DNA of 64,000 bases from Silene latifolia (Eukaryota > Streptophyta > Magnoliopsida > Caryophyllales > Caryophyllaceae), in assembly GCF_048544455.1 (NCBI RefSeq), contig NC_133536.1, positions 194,063,325 through 194,127,324 of the forward strand. The letters are read 5' to 3'. The notes beneath the pieces were generated by a model. That model searched no databases. It was not told where the DNA came from and saw nothing but the letters and a program-made list of their open reading frames with translations. The position numbers and the translations under genes are program-made. Below are positions 50,176 through 59,989 of this stretch, one piece after another (the first letter of the stretch is position 1; the number at the start of each line of letters is the position of its first letter).

Positions 50176-51419
50176 TGTTGGAGTTAGTGTCCTCCACAAT
50201 AGTGCGTTAACATAATAAATTTCATTAATGGAATATCGTCAGATATTTAATTATTTGATACTCGTCAGTTGGTTAACGTAAATCGATAACGGTTGGCTGA
50301 CTAGAGTTTGACGTTATTGTCGTGAGACGGCGGTGATCAACTGACCCCTTTAGGTCACACCTATAGGAACGAACCCCAATAGACAACTAATTAATTGTAT
50401 AAGATACAATGTATTTAGTCCCTTGATTTGTAGACTAAAAAGTTAGTCGATTATTTTTAGAGAGATTTCGAGTAGCGAACTCGAGGAGCGGCAGTTATTA
50501 TTTAATTATGCGATAATTGAATAATAAGTTTTGGGAGACGTGTTTTAGTTAATTAATTGTTAATTCACTAAAATTGTACTAATTGATTAATGTGATTAAT
50601 ATTGGTACATAAATAATATGTGTAGCGGTACACGTATATTTACGGAGTGAATTGGACGAATTAATTATGGAAGTATTTAAACATGAAACGATGTTTAAAA
50701 TAAAATTACACGGATTTGTGCGACAAATATAAGAACCAACATGGACCCGTATATGGGCAAGTGGACCGTGTAAAATAAGAGTAGTGGATGATTACTCACA
50801 TAATCATTTCACCTTATTTTTGTATACTACAATAATTTATCTTATATAAGATTTTGCATGTGATGTAAGATGAAAAATATAAGACAAAATTGTCCACTAC
50901 CACACTCCATCTCACCCGCCACTTTTCCCTTCCTTTTACTCCATCCATTGTTCATTTTTCCACTCTATCTCACTTCTTCACTTAATACTTTGCATGTGAA
51001 CAATTCTTCAACATCTCTCTAAAAATATTACTCATCTTTACTAAGCTTGTTAGTAAAAATATATAATTACTAAGACTTGTTAGTAATATCATAAATAATA
51101 TCAAGGGTTCAATATAACAAGTTCTAGTTCAATACTTGTTATTATTTTTGGGTAAGTTCTTGGGTGCAACAAGAAGGAGATCTTCTCTTTGAAGATTATT
51201 AAGGAGGATCATCCATTTGGAATAAGCTCAAGAACAAGCTAGTAAGGTGAACTAGTTTGTGCCCTTTTTACCACAAATTCAATGTAAGGAAATTGTTTTT
51301 CCTTATACTTTCTTTTTATGCTTTCATATTAGCATGCATGTTACATAGATCACCTAAATGATAATTTATGAGATAAATTAATTTTATTAGAGAGTCTAAT
51401 ATGGATCTATGATCTTTCA
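50176..51419 (+). repeat. Angela array LTR 3 (outer right)
   Basis: 1244 bp, TGTTGGAGTTAGTG...GATCTTTCA; TATATAA at 50843. Followed directly by the TSD gtaca (51420-51424), not by a PBS. Confidence 0.94.
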
Positions 51420-51424
51420 GTACA
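51420..51424. repeat. right TSD (gtaca) of the Angela array
   Basis: Perfect match to 13969-13973. The minus-strand tnp2 frame passes through it to the piece at 13.9 kb. Confidence 0.95.
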
Positions 51425-51918
51425 TTCTTCAAGATTAGAATTTTCCTCCCAGAAAAGCATGCATCCATTGAGACATGCATCATTCTACTCATGGAGTAGT
51501 TGAAGTCCCTTGAGAACTTTTTTAATCTCATTAAAATTGCGCGCCATTTGATTTTCCTTTGGAATTAGGTCACCAACGAACGACATAAAACCATTAGCGC
51601 ATCTAAGAGATATGTTGTTCTCACACTTGAGTGATAACAACCTAGCAGCCGCTTGCAACAAACTCATATCACTTCCCTCATACACTGGCTGTTCGGCTTG
51701 CTCTAAAATTTTAAAGAATGAAGCAACTTGGGGGTTCGGGGTTTCATAACACACTTCTTCATCGTTAAGGTCATCAGGATTGAGTCGATCCTTCAAAATT
51801 TAGTCAACAGTATCACGCAATACATTTTCCACGAACTCACGGTAAGGATTCTCACTAGCATTTGTACTTGCTTTACTAGGTAGTTTCTCACCGTGATATG
51901 TCCATACAAAGTAATTAT
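51425..51918 (-). pseudogene. tnp2 transposase, middle piece (2 of 3)
   Basis: On the minus strand it begins YFVWTYHGEKLP, then NPYREFVENVLRDTVD, a TAA near 51800, ILKDRLNPDDL, a helical stretch with SFFKILEQAEQPVYEG and LLQAAARLLSLKCENN, then a TAG near 51491, and finally NDACLNGCMLFWEENSNLEE just before the TSD. The last block is the characteristic zinc-binding Cys stretch preceding the TNP2 catalytic domain, whose second half (CTKCRASRYK) lies on the far side of the Angela array. Confidence 0.87.
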
Positions 51919-54900
51919 TGTAACACCCGCGAATTTCCCATTTTGACATTTAAAATTTATTAAACCGTTTAACCACTTTATTATATATTTTTGGATTATT
52001 CAATTTAATTAAATTTATGTCAAAGACGATTTTTATAAACGTATTATATAAAAGCTCGCTTATATAAAAATACGTACGATTTAAATTATATCTTTAAGGC
52101 ATGATTTATATTATAATATATGTATACATATTTTTAGTCGGGTAATAATAATAGTGACAATAATAATAATAAATTCCGTCTTAATTTCCGTCTAACATTA
52201 GACCGTCACATTTCACTTTGTACCTACCTTAATCCGGACCAACTAAAAACCAACAACACATACACCTACTCACCCACACTCTACTTTTACATATATTTAT
52301 ATATTACTATTATATATTATCATTATTTATATTATTATTATTTAATGTTATGATTGTTGTTGTTTATCCAACCGCAAACCCCACACCCCATGCATTTCCC
52401 CTGCCCTCACTTTCGTCCCCTTCTTCTTCATTTTCAAAACAACAAAACAGCAAGTTCGTACGCCATTTTTACAGACCTTCAACCACAGATTTCTCCTCCA
52501 TTTCTCAACCAAACTCCATTATTTTTGTACCATTAGCTTCCCCTCCTCATTCTCCTTCTTTCTATGTAAAAAAGAGCCCAACTTTCGTCTGTTGCATTTC
52601 GGTCATCTTTCAAAGGATCCGGTTTTAGAGCTTTTCTGTGCCATTTTTGGGTGAAGATCATCGTAGGGCGATTCCTTGGACTTTAAGAAATCAAAAACAG
52701 GTAACGGTGATAGGTTACTCGACAAAACGTCGGAAAACCCGCCCCTTTCTACTCGGTCTTTACTGTGTTTATCGTAAAGTTTCAACCTTTAGGGTTTTCT
52801 CATGTGTGGAGTTAATTGTGTTAAGCTTGTGGTCTGTTTAGTCGGTTATTGGTCGTTCCCATGGCTTAATCGTCACGGTTTTGTCGTTTTCGAAACCCGA
52901 GTGTTGCTTGTTGTCACATGGAATAACCGTATGCTTATCTTGCTGGTTTTCTGGGCTCATTTATGGCAGGGAATTAATGGTGTTATCCCTTGGTATAGTC
53001 GTACTCTCTTCGTCTCGTATTTGTGTTTTGTTTTTCGCCTGAAATCGCGCCTGTGCTGAATGCTCTCCCCCGTTTCCATCCTCTGTCTTACTACTTGCGT
53101 TCTCTGTTTTGGGACGGATAAAATGGTCCCTCGGATCTGTTTCTTGCTGGTGTCTTCATGCTAGTATCGTCGCATGTATACTCGATATTTTTCCGCTTGA
53201 AAAACTCAGTTTTTAGACGGTTGGTGCCCTGTTTTTATATCGTGTATAGGACGGCTCTACTTCCTGTTTTGAGAGCTGGTTGTGCGGTTGGATGTAGTCG
53301 GGTTGAGCTGGTGGGTGATGGGGGATAGGTAGTGGACATAGCTTGGTTGGGCTGTTGGCCGGCTGTGGGCTAACGATGTGGCCACACCCTGGCTGGGTTG
53401 GGGTAGTCACGGGATAAAGTTTATATACTCGTACTCCTTGTCTTCTTCTTCCCCTTCCTTTATTTCTTTTCCTTTTTCCTTTATGATAGTTGTGTTGGCA
53501 GCCATGTTGTTGTGCCTTATAAGTGGACCAATTTATAGGTTAGATTATTGGGCCGTGTTTGGTACATCTTGCAATTGGACCGGTTTATATTCTATGTTAA
53601 TGGGCCATGTCTTGTGGGGTTTTATAATCGGACTTGCACATACTTTCGATATTGGGCCAAACCTATAGAATGGTATAGGATTATAAATGACCCATTTATT
53701 GTTAGTCACGTTTCACCTCGTATGTTGCATAACGTAAATTATCCATTATCGCTTATTATATTCTAATTAACCGGCATGTATAATTGTAAAATGTTTATTT
53801 TATATCTTACAAGTATGAAATGATGATTATAATAATTACTTGTAAGAGTCGTACTCTTGTAGAAATGTCATGATACTATCATAAATGCTTGGATTACATT
53901 TACACCTTACTTGTGCCGTTCTGCCAAGTATTGGTTTACGCCGCTCTCGTGCCGTTCTGCCGGGAGATGGTTGATTTATGTTTTTCCCGCCCCTTTCGGA
54001 CTGTTCTTCCGATTGCGGGTTACCTCATATCATATTCTGGTGACAATGCCTTTATGCTATACATTTTGTTTGACTTGTCTTTACGCCTCTTTCGGACTGT
54101 TCTGCCGATTGTGGGTTTAGCTCATATTTTCTGCCTCTTTCGGTCTGTTCTGCCGATTGTGGGTTCTCGACTTCCGTTCTGTCGATCGAGTCTTTGATGC
54201 GGACTGTTCTGCCGCATGTCGAATCGGGGACCGTTCTGCCCCGAGAGTGTGGCCAGATTTAGACTAGGATTGAGTCTTGGGAGTACCATTGTCGTCCTAC
54301 CAGAGGAATTATATATTTATATATGAGTAGTAAAGGTCTTGCTTGGTTATAGATATTGGTATTTGTCTTGCAACGTAAGAGTTATGTCTTGTGTTGTTTG
54401 TCTTGGTTTTATCGGATACTAGGGGTGAGCTATAAGCCCTCTAGTTGCGATATGATCGTCGGGATTGATGATCCCATCCGTTCTTATGGTGAGATGCAAG
54501 CCATAAGTATGAATGTGACATTAGTAGCCACGTCCCGTGCAATGGTTGCTAAGTGGTTTTCCCAAATAATGGCTACGATTTCTATTCTTGTATTTTGCAT
54601 TGGTTGATCCCTTACTTAACTGCTTCACATGATTCAGATTCTAATCTCATATATATGTTGTAATTCCTTGAAATGCGTGCTTTTGCATAAATGCCCGTAT
54701 TCTTATCTTTTATATTATTTAATTATTTCACATCAATAGTGAATCTCCATTATGCTAATATTGATCTATCGTATTCCATCTCATTTAATTGATGTGTTTA
54801 TATATATATATAAACTTGATGTTCATATCTTTTGTATGTATAGTACATGAATTATCTAACGGAGTTCTTTGTTATGTTCGTTTTGACATTTTGTGGCTGG

Positions 54901-55181
54901 GAGAACCTTGAGTTACTCCCCACTGACTGTGGCGTTCATGTTTACATGAATGACAGGTGGTGAAGATGCTTACGTGGGGAAGACGTGTGGGCTAGCGAGA
55001 ACTACACCCTTGGACCTTAGTTTCTAGTTTAGAAACCCCTTATATGATTATTCATGGGATATCTTTTCCCCGTTTTCTAGACTTGGGTTGTAATAACCTA
55101 AGTCTGCCTATTATTGTATTTGTTTCATTTTGTTTTTGGCACCCGCGTGTTAATCTTTAGCTAGTAATTTAAAAGTTTTTA
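51919..55181 (+). mobile_element. 3.26-kb LTR-like insertion in tnp2 (probable solo LTR, degenerate 3' end)
   Basis: Begins TGTAACACCCGCGAATTTCC, a common start of long gypsy LTRs. It is flanked by aattat at 51913-51918 and 55182-55187 (apparent TSD), and tnp2 reads GFADN on one side and YFVWTYHG on the other. An AT-rich TATA region lies near 52280-52340, followed by a C/T-rich leader-like stretch and a possible splice donor (acaggtaacgg near 52700). The right end has cacccgcgtgttaa near 55139-55154 but lacks a clean TG...CA terminus, and about 27 further bases are unexplained. No coding domain seen. It could also be a fragment of another element type. Confidence 0.5.
53925..54245 (+). repeat. 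imperfect short repeats, gactgttctgccgattg
   Basis: At least seven copies of (c/g)gtt ctgccg(at/gg) with a ctttcgg prefix and gtgggtt suffix, at irregular 20-70-bp spacing inside the LTR-like block. Confidence 0.8.
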
Positions 55182-55187
55182 AATTAT

Positions 55188-55408
55188 CGGCGAAACCATA
55201 CGACCAAAGATGAATTTGAACATCTCCTTTCCTTTTAAAACCTAGGTTTTTGCATTTCTTACACGGACACCTCATTTCACCTAAATTCTTGTACTCACTA
55301 CTTTCTTCCGCGAATTTAATAAACTCTTTCACCCCCTCTGCAAATGCTTTCTTGGGTTTTTTTTTCGTCTAATCTTTCATAGATCCACAGCCGTTCTAAT
55401 CTTTTCAT
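55188..55408 (-). pseudogene. tnp2 transposase, N-terminal Transpos_assoc domain (1 of 3)
   Basis: ATG at 55408. The protein starts MKRLERLWIYERLDE, loses frame in an A9 tract near 55362, and resumes KAFAEGVKEFIKFAEESSEY, then MRCPCKKCKNLGF and VQIHLWSYGFADN up to the insertion at 55187. Trp-Ile-Tyr near the start, the GVKEFI helix, CPCKKC and HLWSYGF are the hallmarks of the transposase-associated domain at the N-terminus of TNP2 proteins. This start is chosen because it gives the family's WMY-type opening. Confidence 0.85.
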
Positions 55409-56040
55409 ATTATTATGTATCTACACATTTATATATGTCATTAAAAAAGATAATAACCTAACAACAATCACAATCAAGAATAATACACAATAATTTAACA
55501 TTTTAACCAATATAAATATTGTTACAATTGTCTACAAATAATTTGTATTTCTTTGAATTGGGTCCTTATCACTCCAACCTAAACCAATCAATGTACGTTT
55601 CAAGTCACTAGCAAACATGTACTTGTGATTTATTAATGAGGAAAAAAATTCGGCAGCAATTTCCATCTGTTCTCCAAATACACAATGTAGAATAAATAAT
55701 TACTCCACATATGGATTTAGAGAGCATTAAAGAAATTGTCACCAAACTCTTTCCTCATTAACAAATCACAAGCACATGTTTATTACCTAAATGACTTAAA
55801 ACGTACAAAGACAGTCCCAAAACGGAGACTATTCAAAAATTACGCCTAGTGAGTAGTTTTTGAACGGGTACTAGGTCAATATGAACAATAATTTTAACAA
55901 TATTAAAAAAAAACATACAACAATGACTACTTTTTCAATTAACAAAAACTAACATGACTTATTTTTCATTTTACATATCTAGTCTAATTCATATCTATTC
56001 TAATTAACATTTAACAAAATTTAACAATAATCTAATTAAC
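55409..56040. other. AT-rich upstream region of tnp2
   Basis: No coding sequence. Probably CACTA promoter, 5' UTR or intron. Two imperfect 40-bp inverted copies around attaatgaggaaa.. near 55630 and ..tttcctcattaac near 55750 could form a stem. Confidence 0.5.
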
Positions 56041-56057
56041 AAAAATTCTAATTTTTA
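56041..56057. repeat. left TSD of LINE
   Basis: aaaaattctaattttta, identical to 57401-57417. The leading As are ambiguous with the poly(A) tail. Confidence 0.93.
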
Positions 56058-57400
56058 TGGACTGCAAGTAAATCCCATGAAGTCTAGTATGTATTTTGGA
56101 GGTGTTGCTCCTTCCATTAAACATCTCATTTTGAACTCTACTGGGTATACTGAGGGTGAGCTCCCTGTTCGATATTTGGGCATTCCCTTATTTTGTTCAA
56201 GGCTTACTCAACGGATGTTTAGTCCTCTCTTGGATAAAATCAGGGGAAATCTTGGCCACTGGGCAAATCACATGTTGAGTTATGCTGGGAAAATTGCCCT
56301 CATAAAATCTGTCATTTTTGGGCTTCAGAACTTTTGGGGATCGAGTGTTTTGCTACCCAAAGGAATTGTGAAAAAAATCCATAAGATGTGTAAGGATTTT
56401 CTGTGGGGCATTAAGGATGGGGCTCGCAGGCTAGTTTTTAAGAGTTGGAATAGCTTTTGCCTTCCTCGAACTGAGGGAGGGGTGGACATCAAGGAAATCC
56501 TTAGCTGGAACAAAACGCAACTAATGATGTGGCTTCACAAATTGCTCATTGCTTCTCCTAACATCTGGGTAAATTGGGTTAAAGCTTATGTGCTTAAAGG
56601 GATTAGTATTTGGGACTTTAAAATGACAGCTGCGTACTCATGGTTCTGGGGGAATGTTATCTCCTCTAGAGACAGTTTGCTGCAGCTTGTTGGGGAGAGG
56701 GCTCAGGCAGAAGCTCTTTTGTTGGAGGATGGGTACAAGCAGAAGATTTATGATTTGATAAGAAGTAAAGGTACTCCCTTCAGCTACCACAAGACTATCT
56801 GGGATTCTGTAGTCTACCCCAAGCATGCTATTATTGGACTTCTTGCATCTCAGAACAAGCTTCCTACTATAGACAACCTGTGCACCCGGGGTTTGGTCTT
56901 GGTGAATAGATGCACCCTGTGTGAGAGGCAGGCTGAAACAGGTGCACATCTATTCTTTAACTCGTCGATTCCCGGAGGTTTGGACAAAGAATTTCGATTT
57001 GGATTAAGTGTACCAGTTGCCCTAAACTGGACACTATTCTTTCGTGGTTAAAGAGTCATAACAGGGGGGTCAGTTGGCTGAAGAAACTTCGACGCTGTGC
57101 TCTTCTTTGCACCCTTTACTTGCTGTGGGCTGAGAGGAATAAACGCATTTTTCTGAATGCTGCTACTCCTTCGTCTTCCCTGATCAGCAGAATCAAATAT
57201 TTGGTACTGTTGCGGTTTCGTAGTACTGAGGTTGTTTTTACTCACATGGCTATGTAAGCAGCTTGCTCTTATGTTAGGGCTTGCTCTGGTTTTCTTTCTT
57301 TTTCAGGTGGCCACACTGGTCTCCTTGTAGGAATGTATAGGATCTGTACTCTACTCTCTTTTTATCTAATATATATGATCCTAAGCTTTCTGCAAAAAAA
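56058..57400 (+). pseudogene. 5'-truncated LINE, RT C-terminus and zf-RVT
   Basis: A 324-codon open stretch (56077-57051) has no recognisable RT catalytic core, but carries the C-terminal RT features GELPVRYLGIPLFC, LLDKIRGNLGHWANHMLSYA, CKDFLWG and LPRTEGGVDIKEILSWN, then a zf-RVT region (TIWDSVVYPKHAIIGLL; CTLCERQAETGAHLFF). After about 56965 the frame is lost and 57060-57250 shows further tail sequence. It ends in a poly(A) tail at 57393-57400 next to the TSD. The ORF is unusually clean, so the insertion is probably recent. Its RT tail differs in sequence from the LINE at 6.7-8.5 kb, so it is a different copy or subfamily. Confidence 0.93.
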
Positions 57401-57417
57401 AAAAATTCTAATTTTTA
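57401..57417. repeat. right TSD of LINE
   Basis: Second copy of aaaaattctaattttta after the poly(A) tail. Confidence 0.93.
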
Positions 57418-58009
57418 AAAAAATTATTAACAGTAATTCAAATTTTTAACAATAAAATTACATAGCTATCGTAAGTCAACATGCATACATTAAAATTTAA
57501 CAAGATACATTTAAACAAAATTGGCTTCTATCCTAAGTCAACATGCATCAACACCAACAATAATTCAACAACAATTAAAACAATAACTAATATTCTAAAT
57601 CAATTAAGCTAATTAAAAAAACTTAAAAGGAGAAATACCTAATTAACTTGACAAAGAAAAAAATGAAAAGGAAGGATGAGAAAGAACAAGGGTGGCGGTA
57701 GGGGCGGCGGTCGGCGGCAGCAAGGAGGGGGGCGACAAGGAGGGGCGGCGGCGGCAAGGAGAGGCGGTTGTGGACAAAAAACATTAAAAACAAGAAAAGG
57801 AGAAGGAAATAGAGAAAGATGAGAGGAAGAAAAGTTAAAGATAATTACCTTATAGTGACGGCGATGGCGTGGTGGTGTTGGTGGTGGTCGTGGTGGCGCC
57901 AGAAGTGGAGGAGGGTGGTGGTGGTGTCGGGTTTTAAGAAGGTTAGGGTTGGCGATTTTAATTAATTTGGGCGAAATTTGGTAAAGTGTCGAGGGAATGA
58001 CCCCGAGTT
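57418..58009. other. CACTA 5' region, GGCGG-rich
   Basis: AT-rich up to 57660, then a G-rich stretch (57690-57945) of ggcggcggcaaggagg and ggtggtggt-type iterations, then the subterminal repeats. No coding sequence. Probably the element's promoter and 5' end. Confidence 0.55.
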
Positions 58010-58597
58010 TGAGATAAATAGAATTCCTGACGGAAATTCGGTAAGTTAAATAGAATTCCTGACGAAAATTCCGTTAGTATTTCTATTTAACTGACAGAAA
58101 TTCCGTCAGAGGCCTACTTTATCAGAATAATAATGCTTATAACTGTACACGTCATAATAATTGACCAACTGACGGAAATTCCGTTAGTATTTACAAATTA
58201 CTGACGGAAATTCCATCATTTTGTCAATTATTGTGACAGTTGTGATGCACACTGGATTCAAAAATCTAATACATCTTACGGAATTTCCGTCAGTTTTTTT
58301 ATTTTACTGACGGATATTCCGTCAGATGTCCCAATATTCTAACAGCTGTAATGCACTGCTGCGTGTGAATGCCAATGACGGAAATTCCGTCACTAATAGT
58401 ATTATGCTGACGGATATTTCGTCAGATATATTTAGCGCCATTGACTTAGTCAACGCGCCAAATATAGCTGCCAGGATCTCCGTCAGGAAATGGTATTGAC
58501 GGAAATTCCGTCATATTTCTATCAGTATCCCGTGTTTTCTGACGGTTTGTTTTTTCCGTCGGTATGCCCGTCACTATGCCGTGTTTTCGTTGTAGTG
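58010..58597. repeat. CACTA right TIR and subterminal repeats
   Basis: About 15 copies of tgacggaaattccgtca and degenerate forms in both orientations, ending ccgtgttttcgttgtagtg (inverted CACTACAACGAAAACACGG). Same motif as the left end. Confidence 0.9.
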
Positions 58598-58600
58598 GCC
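58598..58600. repeat. right TSD of CACTA element (gcc)
   Basis: Pairs with acc at 10261-10263, one mismatch. Confidence 0.65.
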
Positions 58601-59880
58601 ATCTCATTACTTGAAGCTTGAGGAGGAGGTTGTATCTGTTAAAACCCTCCTTGATTTTGCCTAACAAAATTCCCTTGTGGTTGATTACCATGATTTTGAG
58701 GAATGATATAGGCATTATGCTGCGGGGCTTGAGCAAATACATTCTGACTCCTTTCAGGGAAGAAGTTAGAATAGGGAGTACCTTGTTTGAAAGACTGGAA
58801 AACATGGACTTGTTCAATGGTACTCATACACTTGGCCGTAGTGTGGCCATGGATCCCACATCTCTCACAGGACACTTCTTGATTAATCACTGCATGAACC
58901 ATTTCTTGATGATTACCCAAAGACCGAGATGTCTTTAATTCAGCTATTTGAGCCGTTAAGGCCTCCAGGTGTGCTGCAATAACGTTGTCTGAACCACTTC
59001 CTCTCTTACTACCTATGGGGTTACCATACTCAACAGTGTGAGTAGCTATCTGATCAATCAACTTCCAAGCATTACCGTAATTAGTATTATCCCGGAATCT
59101 CACATTTGCAGCGGAATCAAGCAAAGCTCTGTGATCGTCATACAACCCGTTGTAAAACTGGTTGCAAAGGAACCAAATCTGGAAGCCATGATGAGGAACG
59201 GATCGAACTAGCCGTTTGAAACGAACCCATGCCTCATTAAAGTCTTCGGTAAGACCTTGTTTAAAACTCGTAATCTGGCTTCTAAGGGCATTAGTCTTCT
59301 GCGGTGGAAAATACCTGTTGTAGAATGCAAGAGCTAGTGAAGCCCAGTTAGTGATTGATTCAGTCTCCATATCCAAGTCACGTAGCCATTCTGCTGCATC
59401 ATCGTTCAGAGAGAAAAGAAAAAGAGTCTGTTTGACTTGATCTTGAGTCACCCCATCAGTCAAAGGAATAGAACAACAATATGTGACAAATTTCTCCATG
59501 TGCTTGGCGGGGTCCTCTCAAGATTTTCCTCCAAATAAATTTTGCTCTACCAGGCTTATATAAGACGGTTTGATCTCAAAGGTCCCTTTACTCGTGGTAG
59601 GGAGCTTAAAGCCTTTTGGAATGGAATCCAATGGTTGTTTCAGAATGACTTGCCAAGGTCGGCATCTTTAATGTTGTAGGAGTAACAGGTGCAAAAGTAA
59701 GTGTGTCCTCTTCAATGGACGAGTCTTCTGCGAAAATAAACCGCTCGTAGTCAAGTGTACTCAAGTCTTCCACTTGACTTACTTCTCTTTGAAATTTTCG
59801 TCTATAGTGAAAAGTCTTCTCTAGATCGGGATCAAAAGATACAATCCCTGACCTGTCAGACCTGGGATTACATGAAAACA
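58598..59880 (-). pseudogene. Athila-like gypsy gag (5' part, split by CACTA)
   Basis: From about 59880 downwards: IVSFDPDLEKTFHYRRKFQR (typical Athila gag start; a proper ATG is not clear), an acidic linker, a frameshift near 59650, then FKLPTTSKGTFEIKPSYISL, a stop near 59520, and an open stretch from 59499 with the Retrotrans_gag domain (LNDDAAEWLRDL; FYNRYFPPQKTNALRSQITS; FNEAWVRFKRLVRSVPHHGF; LCNQFYNGLYDDHRALLDS). A zinc knuckle follows (CERCGIHGHTTAKC, CX2CX4HX4C), then a Gln/Asn-rich tail (NQGGF) with a stop. The CACTA begins at 58597; the remaining gag and protease resume at 10260. Lesions make it inactive. Confidence 0.88.
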
Positions 59881-59967
59881 ACAAGAAAATATTAACTGTC
59901 TCAAGGAACTGATGCTCCTTGAGACAAAAGACAAAAATAAACAAAAACAAACATAAAAATTGTTGCC

Positions 59968-59985
59968 TCCCCGGCAACGGCTCCA
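59968..59985 (-). other. PBS of Athila-like element
   Basis: Minus strand TGGAGCCGTTGCCGGGGA, one base different from the inner array PBS (TGGCGCC...), four bases after the LTR end. Confidence 0.85.
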
Positions 59986-59989
59986 AATT

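Larger units (their letters stand above)
13974..51419 (+). mobile_element. tandem Angela/BARE-like Copia array: LTR-int-LTR-int-LTR
   Basis: Three LTRs (13974-15218, 42164-43407, 50176-51419) separate two internal regions, each with leader, gag-pol and 3' tail ending in a PPT. Units are about 8.01 kb once the 20.2-kb insertion in unit 1 is subtracted. A single TSD (gtaca) flanks the array, and the inner LTR has no TSD of its own. This is the product expected from unequal recombination between LTRs of one insertion, not from two independent insertions. Angela lineage is inferred from the integrase (DLSRYGYVYLMKNKSEAFDK, AERRNRTLLDMVKSMMS) and the iMet PBS. Confidence 0.93.
10264..58597 (-). 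mobile_element. CACTA (En/Spm, CMC) DNA transposon, about 48.3 kb with nested insertions
   Basis: The left end reads CACTACTACGAAAACGCGG; the right end, inverted, reads CACTACAACGAAAACACGG. These are canonical CACTA terminal inverted repeats with the usual CGAAAA core. Both ends carry many palindromic subterminal motifs. Inside, on the minus strand, lie a tnp2-type transposase (N-terminus at 55.4 kb, C-terminus at 12.85 kb) and a TNP1-like gene at 11.1-12.7 kb, the usual two-gene order. Removing the Angela array (37.4 kb), the 3.26-kb block and the LINE leaves about 6 kb. Stops, frameshifts and a deletion in tnp2 make it non-autonomous today. Confidence 0.92.

Noticed and set aside
53378-54607. 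Hydrophobic ORFs at 53.4-54.6 kb (possible membrane protein)
   Set aside because: T-rich LTR-like DNA, ORFs under 105 codons overlapping in several frames, no recognisable domain.
57640-57960. GGCGG/GGTGG-rich stretch as a glycine-rich protein gene or CpG-type promoter
   Set aside because: No sustained ORF; it lies just inside the CACTA end and is better explained as its 5' region.
58618-58938. Plus-strand ORF opposite Athila gag
   Set aside because: Antisense shadow; the minus strand carries the gag domain and zinc knuckle.
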